In this document: positions 1 through 9,405 of the stretch, piece after piece
Layout of the letters: each line of letters starts with the position of its first letter
How positions within the stretch are numbered: position 1 is the stretch's first letter
NCBI GenBank assembly: GCA_964564735.1
Contig: CAZMCH010000013.1
Coordinates: forward strand, 1-64,000
Length of the DNA stretch: 64,000 nt
Direction of reading: 5' to 3'
Source: CAZMCH01 sp964564735
Lineage (GTDB): Bacteria; Poribacteria; DTPJ01
Program-made: the position numbers and the translations under genes
Notes under the pieces: generated by a model
Databases searched by the model: none
What the model saw: the letters and a program-made list of their open reading frames with translations, nothing else
What the model was told of the DNA's origin: nothing

Positions 1-9
1 AAGGACTTG

Positions 10-45
10 TTCCTCTCCCATCTGGGAGAGGATAGGTGAGGGTGG
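10..45. repeat. Palindromic dispersed-repeat-like element
   Basis: Positions 12-31 form a 9-bp perfect inverted repeat (CCTCTCCCA, 2-nt loop, TGGGAGAGG), followed by a GGTGAGGGTGG tail. From memory, elements of this form recur between genes in many bacterial genomes; only one copy is visible here. It has no T-run on the plus strand, so a repeat is preferred to a terminator. Confidence 0.5.
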
Positions 46-114
46 ATAAGTGCAAAAACTAATTTGGTTGACCAGTAGGTAATATATGATATTAGGAAAA
101 AACGAGTTATTCAA

Positions 115-432
115 ATGAATAAAAAAAGTGTATTTACTCTTATAATAGCATTTTCTCTTTTTATCTGCCTTTCTATTATCGGATGTGCCTTAGAAAAACC
201 AAAACTCCAAATTCCAAGCGATTCTGAACTTTCACCAGCTTTATTGGAAGGCAAAAAGTTAGTTGAAGAAAGATGCACTGTTTGCCATAGCACCGATAAG
301 ATTTATTCTGAAGTAGAGGATAGGGCTGGTTGGGAAAAGTATGTTGATGATATGATAAAAAGAGGCGCAAAGCTAAATGCTGAAGAACGTGGAAAGGTTC
401 TTGATTATCTAACAAGCCTCAAACGAATATAA
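115..432 (+). CDS. Small lipoprotein c-type cytochrome
   Basis: 105 residues. A hydrophobic signal segment (residues 5-23) ends in a lipobox with Cys24 (SIIGC), so the protein is probably a periplasmic lipoprotein. One haem-c site CTVCH lies at residues 54-58, and Met80 is a candidate distal ligand. The size and layout fit a single-haem cytochrome of class I type or a sulfite:cytochrome c type small subunit. The partner redox enzyme is not evident; korAB follows 42 bp downstream but is cytoplasmic, so a functional link is not implied. The ribosome site is weak. Confidence 0.8.
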   Translation: MNKKSVFTLIIAFSLFICLSIIGCALEKPKLQIPSDSELSPALLEGKKLVEERCTVCHSTDKIYSEVEDRAGWEKYVDDMIKRGAKLNAEERGKVLDYLTSLKRI

Positions 433-474
433 TGATGAAATCAAAAATTCTCCCATAATATATGGAGGTATTTC

Positions 475-2187
475 ATGGGTTCTAAATCAAAGTTCTTTGA
501 TGATGTCTCAATAGTCCTTTGTGGTGAAGCAGGACAAGGAATACAGACTGTTGAGCATCTGATGACACAAACATTAAAATTATCGGGATATAACGTCTTT
601 TCTACTCAGGAGTATATGTCTCGTATTCGTGGCGGGAATAATTCTACTTCTATAAGAGTATCTTCAAAACGTGTTACAGCCCCTGTTAATAGAATTGATA
701 TATTAGTCCCTTTCGGTGAAGGGGCAATCTCTCATATAAATAACAGAATTTCAAATGATACGATAATAATAGGCGAGGAAGAATCATTCAAAGGTGAATA
801 TGATGGTGATAATTCTATTAGCGTGCCTATTTCTGATATAGCAATGGAAGTTGGCGGTAAGATATACGCAAATACTGTCGCTTCTGCTTTGCTTTTAAGA
901 CTTTTTGATGTTGATTTTGAATTATTCAGTAATTATCTTAAAAAGCGTTTTGGTGGTAAAGATGAGCAAGTAGTTCAGAGAAATATCGACTCGGCAAAGA
1001 GGGGTTATGAAGTCAGCGATAAATTATTAAAAGACGGAAAAATTGAAATTCAAATAAAGCGTAATCCAGAAGTCGAAAAAGAAATTATAATGGATGGTCT
1101 TGAGGCTCTTTCTCTTGGGGCTATTGCAGGCGGATGTGATTTCATTTCATTTTATCCTATGTCTCCATCAACCGTTGTTGCGATTAACCTTGCTCAACGA
1201 TCAAAAGAATTTGGCATTGTTGTTGAACAGGCAGAGGACGAAATAAGCGCAATGAATATGGTTGTCGGTGCTTCTTACGCAGGCGCAAGGGCATTGGCTT
1301 CGACATCAGGAGGCGGATTTGCTCTTATGGTTGAGGCGGTGAGCCTTTCGGGTATGCTTGAATGTCCTGTCGTTATACATCTTGGTCAAAGACCTGGTCC
1401 CGCAACGGGCTTGCCAACCAGAACAGAACAAGGCGATCTTAATTTAGCCCTTTATGCTGGACATGGTGAATTTCCAAGAGCTATCTTTGCACCCGGAACG
1501 ATAGAAGATATGTTTTACATAACACAAAATGCCTTTAATCTTGCAGACAAATATCAGATACCTGTATTCATTCTGACTGATCAATATATTCTTGAAGCAC
1601 ATCACAATATAACTTCCATTGACCCTTATCGAATAAAGCCTGAAAGGTTTATTATCAAAACTGACGAAGATTATAGACGATATAGAATCACTGAAAATGG
1701 CGTTTCACCAAGAGGCGTTCCGGGCTATGGAGAAGGACTTGTAGTAGTTGATAGCGATGAACATGATGAAGAGGGTCACATTACCGAAAGTATGAAGGTC
1801 AGAAAAATGATGGTAAACAAAAGATTCAGAAAACTTGACCTTGTAAAGAAAGATGTCTTATCACCCGAACTGATAGGCAATCCGAATTATAAAACGCTTG
1901 TTATTGCTTGGGGATCGAATTACGAGGTAATCAAAGAAGCGATGGATATAGTTGGTAGAGATGATCTCGCTTTCCTTTATTTTAGGCAGGTTTATCCCAT
2001 ACATCCAAGCACTGAAGAGCATCTAAATAGAGCAGAAAAAACAGCCATAATTGAAAATAATTTCACATCACAATTTGGAAATCTTATTAAACTATGCACT
2101 GGCATTGATATTGACAAGAAAATCCTGAAATATGATGGAATGCCATTTTTTGTTGAAGAAATAGCCGAAAGCCTGAAGGAGATATAA
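475..2187 (+). CDS. korA: 2-oxoacid:ferredoxin oxidoreductase, alpha subunit (gamma-alpha fusion)
   Basis: 570 residues. The first ~190 residues are the gamma domain (GEAGQGIQT near residue 18, then a RIRGG motif), and the pyruvate:ferredoxin oxidoreductase alpha domain follows from about residue 205 (ISFYPMSPST). This domain order is typical of KorA-type alpha subunits. The enzyme oxidatively decarboxylates a 2-oxoacid, most likely 2-oxoglutarate, using CoA and ferredoxin. The start has a strong GGAGG site seven bases upstream. The stop codon overlaps the start of the beta subunit gene by one base (TAATG), so the two are translationally coupled. Substrate specificity cannot be read from the sequence. 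Confidence 0.93.
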   Translation: MGSKSKFFDDVSIVLCGEAGQGIQTVEHLMTQTLKLSGYNVFSTQEYMSRIRGGNNSTSIRVSSKRVTAPVNRIDILVPFGEGAISHINNRISNDTIIIGEEESFKGEYDGDNSISVPISDIAMEVGGKIYANTVASALLLRLFDVDFELFSNYLKKRFGGKDEQVVQRNIDSAKRGYEVSDKLLKDGKIEIQIKRNPEVEKEIIMDGLEALSLGAIAGGCDFISFYPMSPSTVVAINLAQRSKEFGIVVEQAEDEISAMNMVVGASYAGARALASTSGGGFALMVEAVSLSGMLECPVVIHLGQRPGPATGLPTRTEQGDLNLALYAGHGEFPRAIFAPGTIEDMFYITQNAFNLADKYQIPVFILTDQYILEAHHNITSIDPYRIKPERFIIKTDEDYRRYRITENGVSPRGVPGYGEGLVVVDSDEHDEEGHITESMKVRKMMVNKRFRKLDLVKKDVLSPELIGNPNYKTLVIAWGSNYEVIKEAMDIVGRDDLAFLYFRQVYPIHPSTEEHLNRAEKTAIIENNFTSQFGNLIKLCTGIDIDKKILKYDGMPFFVEEIAESLKEI

Positions 2188-3053
2188 TGATGGATGAAAA
2201 GATTTTTGACATGAGGGATATAGATATAGCATGGTGTCCGGGCTGTGGCAACTATAGTATTTTGAGGATAATGAAAAAGGCTTTTGCGGAATTAGAAATA
2301 TCGCCGAATAATTTAGCTATGGTTTCTGGAATAGGTCAAGCGGCAAAAGCACCGCATTATTACAAATGCAATTTTTTCAATGGTTTGCATGGTAGATCAT
2401 TGCCTTCTGCAACAGCCATAAAAGCTGTTAATCCGAACTTAACTGTTATTGCGGAAAGCGGTGATGGTTGCACCTATGGAGAGGGTGGAAACCACTTTAT
2501 TCATACGATCCGTAGGAATCCTGATATAACAAATATTGTTCATAATAATATGGTCTATGGATTGACAAAAGGGCAGGCTTCTCCGACAAGTCCTCATGAA
2601 CTAAAAACACCAGTTCAGATTGATGGCGTATTTCCAGAGCCATTTAACCCAATAGCGGTTGCTGTTAGCCTTGATGCTTCATTCGTTGCAAGAGCATTTG
2701 CAGGAGATGTTGATCAAACAAAAGAGATTATTAAGAAGGCAATACAACATAAGGGATATGCACTTGTTGATGTCTTTCAGCCATGCGTAACATATAACAA
2801 GATCAATACATTCCGTTGGTTCAAAGATAATACCTATTATCTTGATGAATCCTATGATCCAACCGATAGAAATGAGGCATTTAGGAAGGCAACACAAACA
2901 GACAAGTTACCATTAGGTATAATATATGTGAATCCAAAGCCTACTTTTGAAGAGAAACTTAGCGTTTATGCTGAAACAAAAGAACCTTTATTCAAGAGAG
3001 AAAGGGATTTGTCCAAGATCGTTCAAATACTGGAAACACGACGAGGAATTTAG
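2187..3053 (+). CDS. korB: 2-oxoacid:ferredoxin oxidoreductase, beta subunit
   Basis: 288 residues, the normal length for a KorB-type beta subunit. CPGCG at residues 17-21 supplies the first two cluster cysteines and Cys200 (FQPC) a third candidate. The thiamine diphosphate/Mg motif is present as GDG at 92-94 with the NN pair at 120-121. An alternative ATG is the next codon (2190). It partners korA in the cytoplasm to pass electrons to ferredoxin. No terminator is visible downstream. Confidence 0.93.
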   Translation: MMDEKIFDMRDIDIAWCPGCGNYSILRIMKKAFAELEISPNNLAMVSGIGQAAKAPHYYKCNFFNGLHGRSLPSATAIKAVNPNLTVIAESGDGCTYGEGGNHFIHTIRRNPDITNIVHNNMVYGLTKGQASPTSPHELKTPVQIDGVFPEPFNPIAVAVSLDASFVARAFAGDVDQTKEIIKKAIQHKGYALVDVFQPCVTYNKINTFRWFKDNTYYLDESYDPTDRNEAFRKATQTDKLPLGIIYVNPKPTFEEKLSVYAETKEPLFKRERDLSKIVQILETRRGI

Positions 3054-3201
3054 AGCAAAAAAGAAATAAAAGAGGAAAAAAGATGTAATGAGGGAAAAAA
3101 AGACGTTTCCCGTATATCTGAAAGTGCTGTTTAAGCAAGTAATGGCAACAAAAATGCAGGTTTGAGAGCGGTTTATTTTCCTTTATTTTTGTGAGCTTTT
3201 G

Positions 3202-3480
3202 TAATATCAATTGCTTATTGAAATGTTTCATTAATGGTATTTATGAAATATGAATAAGATGTAAGTGATTTAATCACTCCTTGTGATAGACTACATACTA
3301 CAGATGCTACCCTATCTATCAATGGTTCTAGTGTTACATAGACTTCATTAGTTATCTCTACTTTAATAAATTCCCATAAGCGTTCTATGGGATTGAGTTC
3401 AGGACTATATGCTGGTAATTAATACCAATTAAAATAATGAATCATAAATATATGTATGTTTAATTATTTTAATTGGTATA
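3202..3480 (-). mobile_element. Remnant of an IS630-type insertion element
   Basis: Reading the minus strand from about 3418 to the stop at 3215 gives the C-terminal signature of an IS630/Tc1-type DDE transposase, LPAYSPELNPIERLWEF, running to a TAA. The 5' four fifths of the gene are missing. TAATATCAATT at 3202-3212 matches, with one mismatch, the inverted form of the ATACCAATT end at 3471-3479. Both ends and the transposase tail of an internally deleted copy therefore seem to survive. The tail has no start codon and is a pseudogene. Confidence 0.75.
3422..3479. repeat. 17-bp perfect inverted repeat with 24-nt loop
   Basis: ATACCAATTAAAATAAT (3422-3438) is perfectly inverted at 3463-3479. 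It sits at the upstream edge of the IS630-type remnant and shares the ATACCAATT core with the end of the second remnant near 62694. It may be an IS end that has been duplicated head-to-head, or a small MITE. Confidence 0.7.
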
Positions 3481-3522
3481 ACAAATTCATTTGACGTTTG
3501 CCAGACAAAAAGGATGAATAAA

Positions 3523-3744
3523 ATGCTTGATCGTGAAGTTATAAAAGAGTTTCTGGAAGAGGAATTTTCGGAATGTGATATGGAAATTCCAGAAGACATT
3601 TCAATGGGTGTCCTTGTAGAAATCTTCTGCAAATACGTTGAGGACGATTATTACGAATGGATAAAGGATAATTTTAAGTCTTTCTTTGATGGACTCCATT
3701 GGGATTGGATTCGAGACAGAATTGAGCATTATGCAGAGAGTTAA
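3523..3744 (+). CDS. Small acidic hypothetical protein
   Basis: 73 residues from the ATG at 3523, chosen because AAAGGA lies nine bases upstream; an in-frame ATG at 3514 directly abuts that site. The product is rich in Asp, Glu and Trp (WDWIRDRIEHY near the end), predicted helical and soluble, with no signal peptide. I do not recognise a family. It is isolated between an IS remnant and a palindromic repeat. Confidence 0.55.
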   Translation: MLDREVIKEFLEEEFSECDMEIPEDISMGVLVEIFCKYVEDDYYEWIKDNFKSFFDGLHWDWIRDRIEHYAES

Positions 3745-3900
3745 ATACTTCTAAAATACAATCGGTGCTTTTAATGTCATCATTATATATATAAAGTCTA
3801 TCAGTATTATAATAAATTTTGTTATACATGCTAGATTTTCCTAATTTATGAAACAAAAACACTGGATATAAAACCAGATATTTGATACGAGTTTTTCACT

Positions 3901-4051
3901 TATAGAACGCGGATAGAGCGGATTTGGCAGATTGAGGATTCAATGATAGAAAAATTAAAAGACTAAAGATTACATTCCCCAATATTAGAATCTATTATCA
4001 ATTTTATAATCAGCGAAAATCCGCTAAATCCGTTTAATCAGCGTTCTATTT
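3901..4051. repeat. Dispersed palindromic repeat, copy 1 (GAACGCGGAT type)
   Basis: The left arm at 3904-3934 (AGAACGCGGATAGAGCGG then TTTGGCAGATT) is imperfectly inverted at 4009-4050 (AATCAGCG, AATCCGCTAAATCCG, GCGTTCTA). Related sequences are at 37471-37534 and, degenerate, at 18943-18985. It fills most of the 367-bp gap between the genes ending at 3744 and 4112; nothing else is seen in that gap. Confidence 0.75.
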
Positions 4052-4111
4052 CCTTTAACTGAAAAAATCGTATATTTGAAAAAATTATTCTTTATAGTCC
4101 TCTTTCATGAT

Positions 4112-4774
4112 TTAATCGTTATCAATAAGTTCGATAGTTCCCCATGTGCTAGGGTCAATATGTCTTAGAAAATCAGTTCCGCAACTCCACCATTGCGCTT
4201 TTCTATCGGTATTATTTATATGATAATTAAAGCCGATAATTGGAAAATTCGATGGATCATAGGTAGGTATGACGCTTTGGGGTATTCGTGCTTCAACAGA
4301 ATAGCCATTTTTTCTGATGATTGAGGCAATTTCAATCTCTTTGTGATCATATATTGTGTCTTGAATACTTGCGCCGGGTTCTCTACATTCTCCAACAGCA
4401 GCTAGTTCCGCATTACTTTTATTACCTTTTGGTAGCAAAAAGAAATGATGACAATGTTCATTATATCTGCGAGAAGGCTTTTCGTTTCTAAGGTCTAGCC
4501 ATAACTCCATGCAATCTTTTGTCCAGAATCTTATTAGGTCAACTTCAACGGGAGTATTTTTGCTAGGCACATCCCAACCTATATACAGATTGTCATAATC
4601 CCATGAAAAATAAACATCTGCAAAAGGTTTCTGACCTGATAAGTGCATGAGATCAGTCACAAGATTAGATTTATCCCATTCAGACAAATCACCATCGATT
4701 TTGACCTCGGATTTTTGTTTAGCACAATGAAATGTAAATAAAAAAAAGGCTGTATTTGGTATAATTGATGACAT
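4112..4774 (-). CDS. CBM9-like carbohydrate-binding domain protein
   Basis: 220 residues, essentially one family 9 carbohydrate-binding/DOMON-like module. Family features are KIDGDLSEWD near residue 26, YFSWDYDNLYIGWDV, the FWTKDCMELWLD strand, VEARIP, and a C-terminal WGTIELI. The ATG has an AAGGGG site seven bases upstream. There is only a short hydrophobic stretch at the N-terminus (residues 8-15) and no convincing signal peptide, so cytoplasmic location is possible. Related single-module proteins bind oligosaccharide ends. A minus-strand promoter lies immediately upstream. Ligand unknown. Confidence 0.75.
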   Translation of the reverse strand: MSSIIPNTAFFLFTFHCAKQKSEVKIDGDLSEWDKSNLVTDLMHLSGQKPFADVYFSWDYDNLYIGWDVPSKNTPVEVDLIRFWTKDCMELWLDLRNEKPSRRYNEHCHHFFLLPKGNKSNAELAAVGECREPGASIQDTIYDHKEIEIASIIRKNGYSVEARIPQSVIPTYDPSNFPIIGFNYHINNTDRKAQWWSCGTDFLRHIDPSTWGTIELIDND

Positions 4775-4794
4775 AGTAATCCCCTTTATTGTCC

Positions 4795-4822
4795 GTTATA
4801 TACCTCTTTTTTCCCAATTCAA
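4795..4822 (-). promoter_or_regulatory. Sigma-70-type promoter for the CBM9-like gene
   Basis: On the minus strand TTGAAT (4822-4817), a 16-bp spacer and TATAAC (4800-4795) lie about 20 bp before the start codon. Confidence 0.5.
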
Positions 4823-4839
4823 CATATTGGATTTATGGC

Positions 4840-4865
4840 AAAGGCAATTCGCTGAATCGCCTTTT
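4840..4865. terminator. Hairpin after the RraA-like gene
   Basis: AAAGGC-A-ATTC, loop GCT, GAAT-C-GCCTTT forms an 11-bp stem with one mismatch between the minus-strand genes ending at 4881 and starting at 4774. The following U-tract is short, so termination is uncertain. Confidence 0.4.
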
Positions 4866-4880
4866 GTAGTATATATTATT

Positions 4881-5582
4881 CTATGCTCTGCCCCATTTTT
4901 TATAGACTTCCTCAAAAGACAAGCCTTCCAAAAAGCCATTGCGACTGCCTTCTTCACGTTCCCACATTTCTTCAGCTTTAATCAATATCTCATAAGAAGC
5001 CTCTTTTGGAACAACCATTACAGCATCAGCATCACCAACTACAAAGTCTCCAGGGTTGATTCTGACTTGCTTTATAAGTTGACCGGTCAAAACTACTGGG
5101 CATTGTATTTCATTAATACGCCATCTTGGATGAGATTCTATTGGTGTAGTATATCTGACAAAAACATGCCAATCTGGTATTTTTAGCAATCCTGCGCGGT
5201 CTCTTATTCCGCCATCAATAACGATGCCTCTTGCGCCTCTTTGCTTGAAGTTCCAGCTTGTCATCTCGCCAAAAAATCCAAATCCACCCTCACGCGCCAT
5301 CCCGGGATCGACGATAATTATACAGCCGGGATAGACTTCACCCCATAGATCACGCCCTTCCATCGCTTTTGAGTGTGCCTCTGCGCCTGTTCTGCAATCT
5401 CTTTCACCTTTTATTGTGAAAGCGGCGCCAGCGATCTGCATATCATCCCTTATGGGTCTAATATTCAGATCAAGCACTGTGTTTGATATACCTACATGTT
5501 CCATAGTATCAAAAACCGTCGCAGTAGCGATCTTACTGAATCTTTCGGACATCTCAACTACCGATATTTCTTTGTTTTCCAT
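4881..5582 (-). CDS. RraA-like / HMG aldolase-fold family protein
   Basis: 233 residues. The RraA/4-hydroxy-4-methyl-2-oxoglutarate aldolase fold is shown by FFGEMTS around residue 105 and the substrate and metal-site segment VIDGGIRD at 121-128, followed by GDFVVGDADAVMVVP. Proteins with this fold are either class II aldolases or RNase E regulators. Arg127 and Asp128 are at positions used by the aldolases, so an aldolase or decarboxylase on a 2-oxoacid is more likely than RNase regulation. The ATG has an AGGAG site. The old annotation of such proteins as demethylmenaquinone methyltransferase should not be used. Confidence 0.8.
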   Translation of the reverse strand: MENKEISVVEMSERFSKIATATVFDTMEHVGISNTVLDLNIRPIRDDMQIAGAAFTIKGERDCRTGAEAHSKAMEGRDLWGEVYPGCIIIVDPGMAREGGFGFFGEMTSWNFKQRGARGIVIDGGIRDRAGLLKIPDWHVFVRYTTPIESHPRWRINEIQCPVVLTGQLIKQVRINPGDFVVGDADAVMVVPKEASYEILIKAEEMWEREEGSRNGFLEGLSFEEVYKKWGRA

Positions 5583-5680
5583 ATCATCTCCTCATGTAAT
5601 ATTATTAGAAAATTTCTTTTTTAACGTTTCTTGTCATTCAAGCACAAGCTAGAATCCACAAAGTCTCCTTTTCCGTAAGG

Positions 5681-5697
5681 GCGTATTGCTAATACGC
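5681..5697. repeat. Short palindrome GCGTATT-GCT-AATACGC
   Basis: A perfect 7-bp stem with a 3-nt loop, preceded by AAGG, in the gap between the ABC-F and RraA-like genes. The form resembles dispersed GGGCGTATTGC-type intergenic palindromes known from other genomes. Only one copy is visible in this window. Confidence 0.45.
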
Positions 5698-5754
5698 TAT
5701 TTGGTAATTTAGAGGGATTTTCAAAAATCTGCAAACACAGATATGAAAATTTAA

Positions 5755-7392
5755 CTATATTATCGCTGTTTCTTCTATTGCTTCATTTTTCATCATATAA
5801 TAATCATACCCACCGGGATATAAATGCACTTCGCCGTTTTTTAGCTCAATTATCCTATCCGCAACATTTGATAATAATCGTCTATCATGAGTTATAAATA
5901 TAACAGTTCCGCGAAATGCTATAAGTGCATCTTCAAGCACCTCTATTGATGGAATATCCAGATGGTTTGTCGGTTCATCTAATACAATAAGGTTAGCTTT
6001 TGTATAAACAAGTTTGGAAAGCATAACACGATTTCTTTCGCCTCCACTCAATTCACCGACATTCTTAAAGGCTTTTTCACCTTTGAAAAGCATTTTTGAT
6101 AATAAATACATTGCTTCATTTTTTGTAAGTTTTGTGTCTTCTTCAAGTTCATTATATATGGTTTTTCGGTTATTTAGCCCTTTTTGTTCTTGATCAAAGT
6201 AGCTTATAATCAGATTATCACCTAAATTCACGTATCCGCTAGTTTGTTGCTCAAGACCAAGAAGGATTTTTATAAGCGTAGTTTTGCCTGAACCGTTGGG
6301 ACCTATTATAGCAACGTGTTCGCCCCATTTTATATGGAAATTCAGGTTTGAAAAAAGATTATGATCATCAAATCTCTTTGATAAACTGATTGCCTCAATA
6401 ACAATTTCTCCGCTTCTTTTCTGAAATTCAAAACTTAATTGCATTTTTGATTTTTTATGGGGTTTTTCTATAGGATCGATCCAATCAAGACGCTTTTCCA
6501 TACTTTTAACACGTCTGCCCAGTTTGGGATTACTACTTCTGGAAGCCCATTTTTGCAAAGATTCAATTGCTTCTTTTAGATGCGTTATTTCCTGTTGCTG
6601 ATTGACATAATCATAATGTTGTTTTTTTTGTTGTCGTTCTCTCTGATCTGCATAGTAGGAATAGTTACCATTATATTGATTGAGTCTGCCGAATTCCAGT
6701 TCTAGTGTTTTATTTGTTACCTTTTCGAGAAGTGAACGATCATGAGATATAATAATAAAAGCACCTTTGTAATCATATAAAAATTCTTCAAGCCATTCAA
6801 GAGCATCAAGATCAAGATGGCTGTCTGGTTCATCTAAAAGCAATACATCAGGATTTTGTAACAAAACTTTAGCAAGTTGTATACGAGATTTTTGTCCACC
6901 GCTAAATGTATTTATATGCTTATCAAGATCAGTTAGCTCAAAACCCATAATATCAAGTATTTTTTCTAATTTGGCTTTGTATCCATAACCATCACGACTT
7001 TCAAATTCTGCACAAAGCATATTATATTGGTCAAGAATCTCCATAAGATGAATATCATTATTTTTAAGGTTTGACATCTCTAATTCCATTTGTTCTATCA
7101 TTTGTCTTAACTCAATAATTCTTTGATCGTATATTTCATCTCTTAAGATTGTTGAATCATCAAATTCTGGTTGTTGTGGAACATACCCGACTTTTATGTT
7201 ATCATTAATCCTTATTTTTCCACTATCAGGGGGCATTATTCTAGCGATAATTTTAAGCAAGGTCGTCTTTCCAGAACCATTCATACCAACAAGTGCAACC
7301 TTATCACCCAAATTTAATTGCCATGATATTCCATCTAATATTCTGTTTGCCCCAAACGTTTTCTTGATATTAGTTAGTTCAATGATACTCAA
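5755..7392 (-). CDS. ABC-F family ATPase
   Basis: Two ABC domains without membrane segments. The first has Walker A GMNGSGKTT, signature FSGGQKSR and Walker B LLLDEPDSHLD; the second has GPNGSGKTT, LSGGERNR and LDEPTNHLD. The charged linker between them (SNPKLGRRVKSMEKRLD) fits the P-site tRNA interaction motif. ABC-F proteins act on the ribosome, some protecting against antibiotics. The TTG at 7392 is preferred because AAGGATG lies at good spacing, whereas the in-frame ATG at 7401 overlaps that site; the longer product has 548 residues. Which subfamily it belongs to is unclear. Confidence 0.9.
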   Translation of the reverse strand: MSIIELTNIKKTFGANRILDGISWQLNLGDKVALVGMNGSGKTTLLKIIARIMPPDSGKIRINDNIKVGYVPQQPEFDDSTILRDEIYDQRIIELRQMIEQMELEMSNLKNNDIHLMEILDQYNMLCAEFESRDGYGYKAKLEKILDIMGFELTDLDKHINTFSGGQKSRIQLAKVLLQNPDVLLLDEPDSHLDLDALEWLEEFLYDYKGAFIIISHDRSLLEKVTNKTLELEFGRLNQYNGNYSYYADQRERQQKKQHYDYVNQQQEITHLKEAIESLQKWASRSSNPKLGRRVKSMEKRLDWIDPIEKPHKKSKMQLSFEFQKRSGEIVIEAISLSKRFDDHNLFSNLNFHIKWGEHVAIIGPNGSGKTTLIKILLGLEQQTSGYVNLGDNLIISYFDQEQKGLNNRKTIYNELEEDTKLTKNEAMYLLSKMLFKGEKAFKNVGELSGGERNRVMLSKLVYTKANLIVLDEPTNHLDIPSIEVLEDALIAFRGTVIFITHDRRLLSNVADRIIELKNGEVHLYPGGYDYYMMKNEAIEETAII

Positions 7393-7552
7393 TAAAATCA
7401 TCCTTAATTAAAAATGAAAGGAATAGCAATAATCAAAACTCCTCTCAAATATATCATTGAAATTATGCAAAGTCAAGATAATGCCAATTGCTTTTTGTTT
7501 CATGCAGAAAATCCACCTCAGATTATTGCTCATTTTATGGGGAGTATTATAA

Positions 7553-9400
7553 TCATACCAAAATACGTCTGTGATATACCCACCATTCAATTGCCAAAAG
7601 CATTAAGGCAATTAATGCAAAGATATGCCATAATTCCCTTTTCCCGACTATTGATGGGTTAATTTTTTTTGCTTCATGTCCATATATTATAAGGTTTTCG
7701 TGGGAGCTTATATTTGACTCAGATTTGTTAAGCAAGTTTACCGCAAACCGTCTTTGTATATTTGTTCCGCTAATCTGATATATTCCTACCAAATTAGTAT
7801 CTGTAAAGATTAGTCTGCCATTTTGAAGATTAGCCTTAATTGTTATTCCGTCTGGTTTTTTGACTGTAACATCTTGATTATCATCAATTTTGGAAACAGA
7901 AATATTAACTATATCACCCGTTTTGACCTGCTGTAAATCATCCACATCGGATAGCCATGATAAGACATTTGCCATAAATATAGGAAAAGCAGGAAGCATA
8001 ACAAAATTACTTCCTGTATCAGTATCCAATGAAAATGGTATTGTTATAATCCTGTGTCCATTAAACTCACCATAGAATAGTATTGAGCTAACATCAGCGT
8101 CAATCAATGGTTTTGCCCATGCTGGCATATCATAAACGCCAATATTACTGATTTTTATACCAGAGAGATCAACAAATCTCATCAATGGGTTTGCTTTATC
8201 CCAATCTATTATTATAGGATTATTTTTCCTAGACAATAGCTTTGCAAATGGAAGATCACCTTCAATATCAATAAACATAGCATTGCAATCAGGCATGTTA
8301 TCAGGCATAAAACCATTAAATATTACCAGATCATAGCCTTCATCAGACCTATAATCTGCGGATTTTTTCTTAGTTAACTCCATATCAACAGATGAAATTT
8401 TAATGGCACTTTCAATAAAAAAGTTTTCTTTGCCAACAAGCATGACTTTTAGTGTATTCAATTTGTTTATAACATAATATACGCTGTTATCAACAATAAA
8501 ATCATCTTTTGGCTCTATTGATAACATGATTATTCCATCTTGATAGTTAATATTTTCAAAGATAACAGAACGTTGTTCTTTTGGAATAATGACTATATTT
8601 TGGGCGTCAATTGGAATATTATTATGATATAGTATAATCCTGCATGGTTGTTTTTCATTGCCAAAATTCATGATAGAAACAAAAACCTGAATACTTGAAT
8701 CTGATGATTCATCTTTTATTACATCAAAATAGACAATTCCTATATTACTTACATCATTTTTTCCAAAAGACATAAATTCTATAGGCAGATCAATATCAAA
8801 ATTATTTGCTCCATCTGCACCATCACTCATCAAGATCACTTTTGCTTGATCAGCTTCATTTAAAATAGACGATGCGAGTTTTATTGCTTCAGGAAGATTA
8901 TTTGAAGTGTCAGAAGGTTGGAGTTGATTGATTGTTTTTAGGGCTTTTGATTTATCTGATGTAGTGCCTAATATTATTTTCGGGGAAATATCTGCTTGTA
9001 TTAGAGTTATACTAGCCCTATTATTAAGTTCCTCTATTATCTTTATTGCAGAGGACTTCATCATTTCAAATCTGCTTCCGTTAGAATCAGTTGATTTCAT
9101 GCTTGCTGATGTATCTAATATCAAAATGACATCTTCATCTATTGATATTTTGGGGTTTTGCAGAAAAGGTCTTGATAGTGCAAAAATCAGCAAAACAAAG
9201 ATGATCAACTGCAAAGGAAGCAGAATGTTTTTTCGCAATCTTTGGAACAAAGTATTAGCTTTTATATCTTCTATATCTTGTTCCCAAAGAATTACGCTGG
9301 AAATAATGTAATTTCTTCGCCTTAGTCTGAGAATATATAATAAGATCAATAAAGGAATAAGAAATAATAAATATAGGAAATTTTGGCTTGAGAATCCCAT
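7553..9400 (-). CDS. BatA-type membrane protein with VWA domain
   Basis: 615 residues. The N-terminus carries the BatA layout of two membrane helices (about 8-24 and 60-77), then a von Willebrand factor A domain with the MIDAS motif DTSAS at 96-100, and a final helix at about 595-612 (LWHIFALIALMLLAIEWWVYH). The central part is beta-rich and lies outside the cytoplasm. Related proteins occur in MoxR-AAA/VWA clusters, but no MoxR gene is in view. The gene starts six bases after the stop of the upstream TPR-like gene, so the two form an operon. Confidence 0.85.
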   Translation of the reverse strand: MGFSSQNFLYLLFLIPLLILLYILRLRRRNYIISSVILWEQDIEDIKANTLFQRLRKNILLPLQLIIFVLLIFALSRPFLQNPKISIDEDVILILDTSASMKSTDSNGSRFEMMKSSAIKIIEELNNRASITLIQADISPKIILGTTSDKSKALKTINQLQPSDTSNNLPEAIKLASSILNEADQAKVILMSDGADGANNFDIDLPIEFMSFGKNDVSNIGIVYFDVIKDESSDSSIQVFVSIMNFGNEKQPCRIILYHNNIPIDAQNIVIIPKEQRSVIFENINYQDGIIMLSIEPKDDFIVDNSVYYVINKLNTLKVMLVGKENFFIESAIKISSVDMELTKKKSADYRSDEGYDLVIFNGFMPDNMPDCNAMFIDIEGDLPFAKLLSRKNNPIIIDWDKANPLMRFVDLSGIKISNIGVYDMPAWAKPLIDADVSSILFYGEFNGHRIITIPFSLDTDTGSNFVMLPAFPIFMANVLSWLSDVDDLQQVKTGDIVNISVSKIDDNQDVTVKKPDGITIKANLQNGRLIFTDTNLVGIYQISGTNIQRRFAVNLLNKSESNISSHENLIIYGHEAKKINPSIVGKRELWHIFALIALMLLAIEWWVYHRRILV

Positions 9401-9405
9401 GAGAA

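Noticed and set aside
4827..5186. 119-codon plus-strand ORF over the RraA-like gene
   Set aside because: Opposite strand of a recognisable gene; composition is not protein-like.
7414..7662. 82-codon plus-strand ORF between the ABC-F and VWA genes
   Set aside because: It overlaps the 3' end of the VWA gene on the other strand and has no domain, although AAATGAAAG precedes it.
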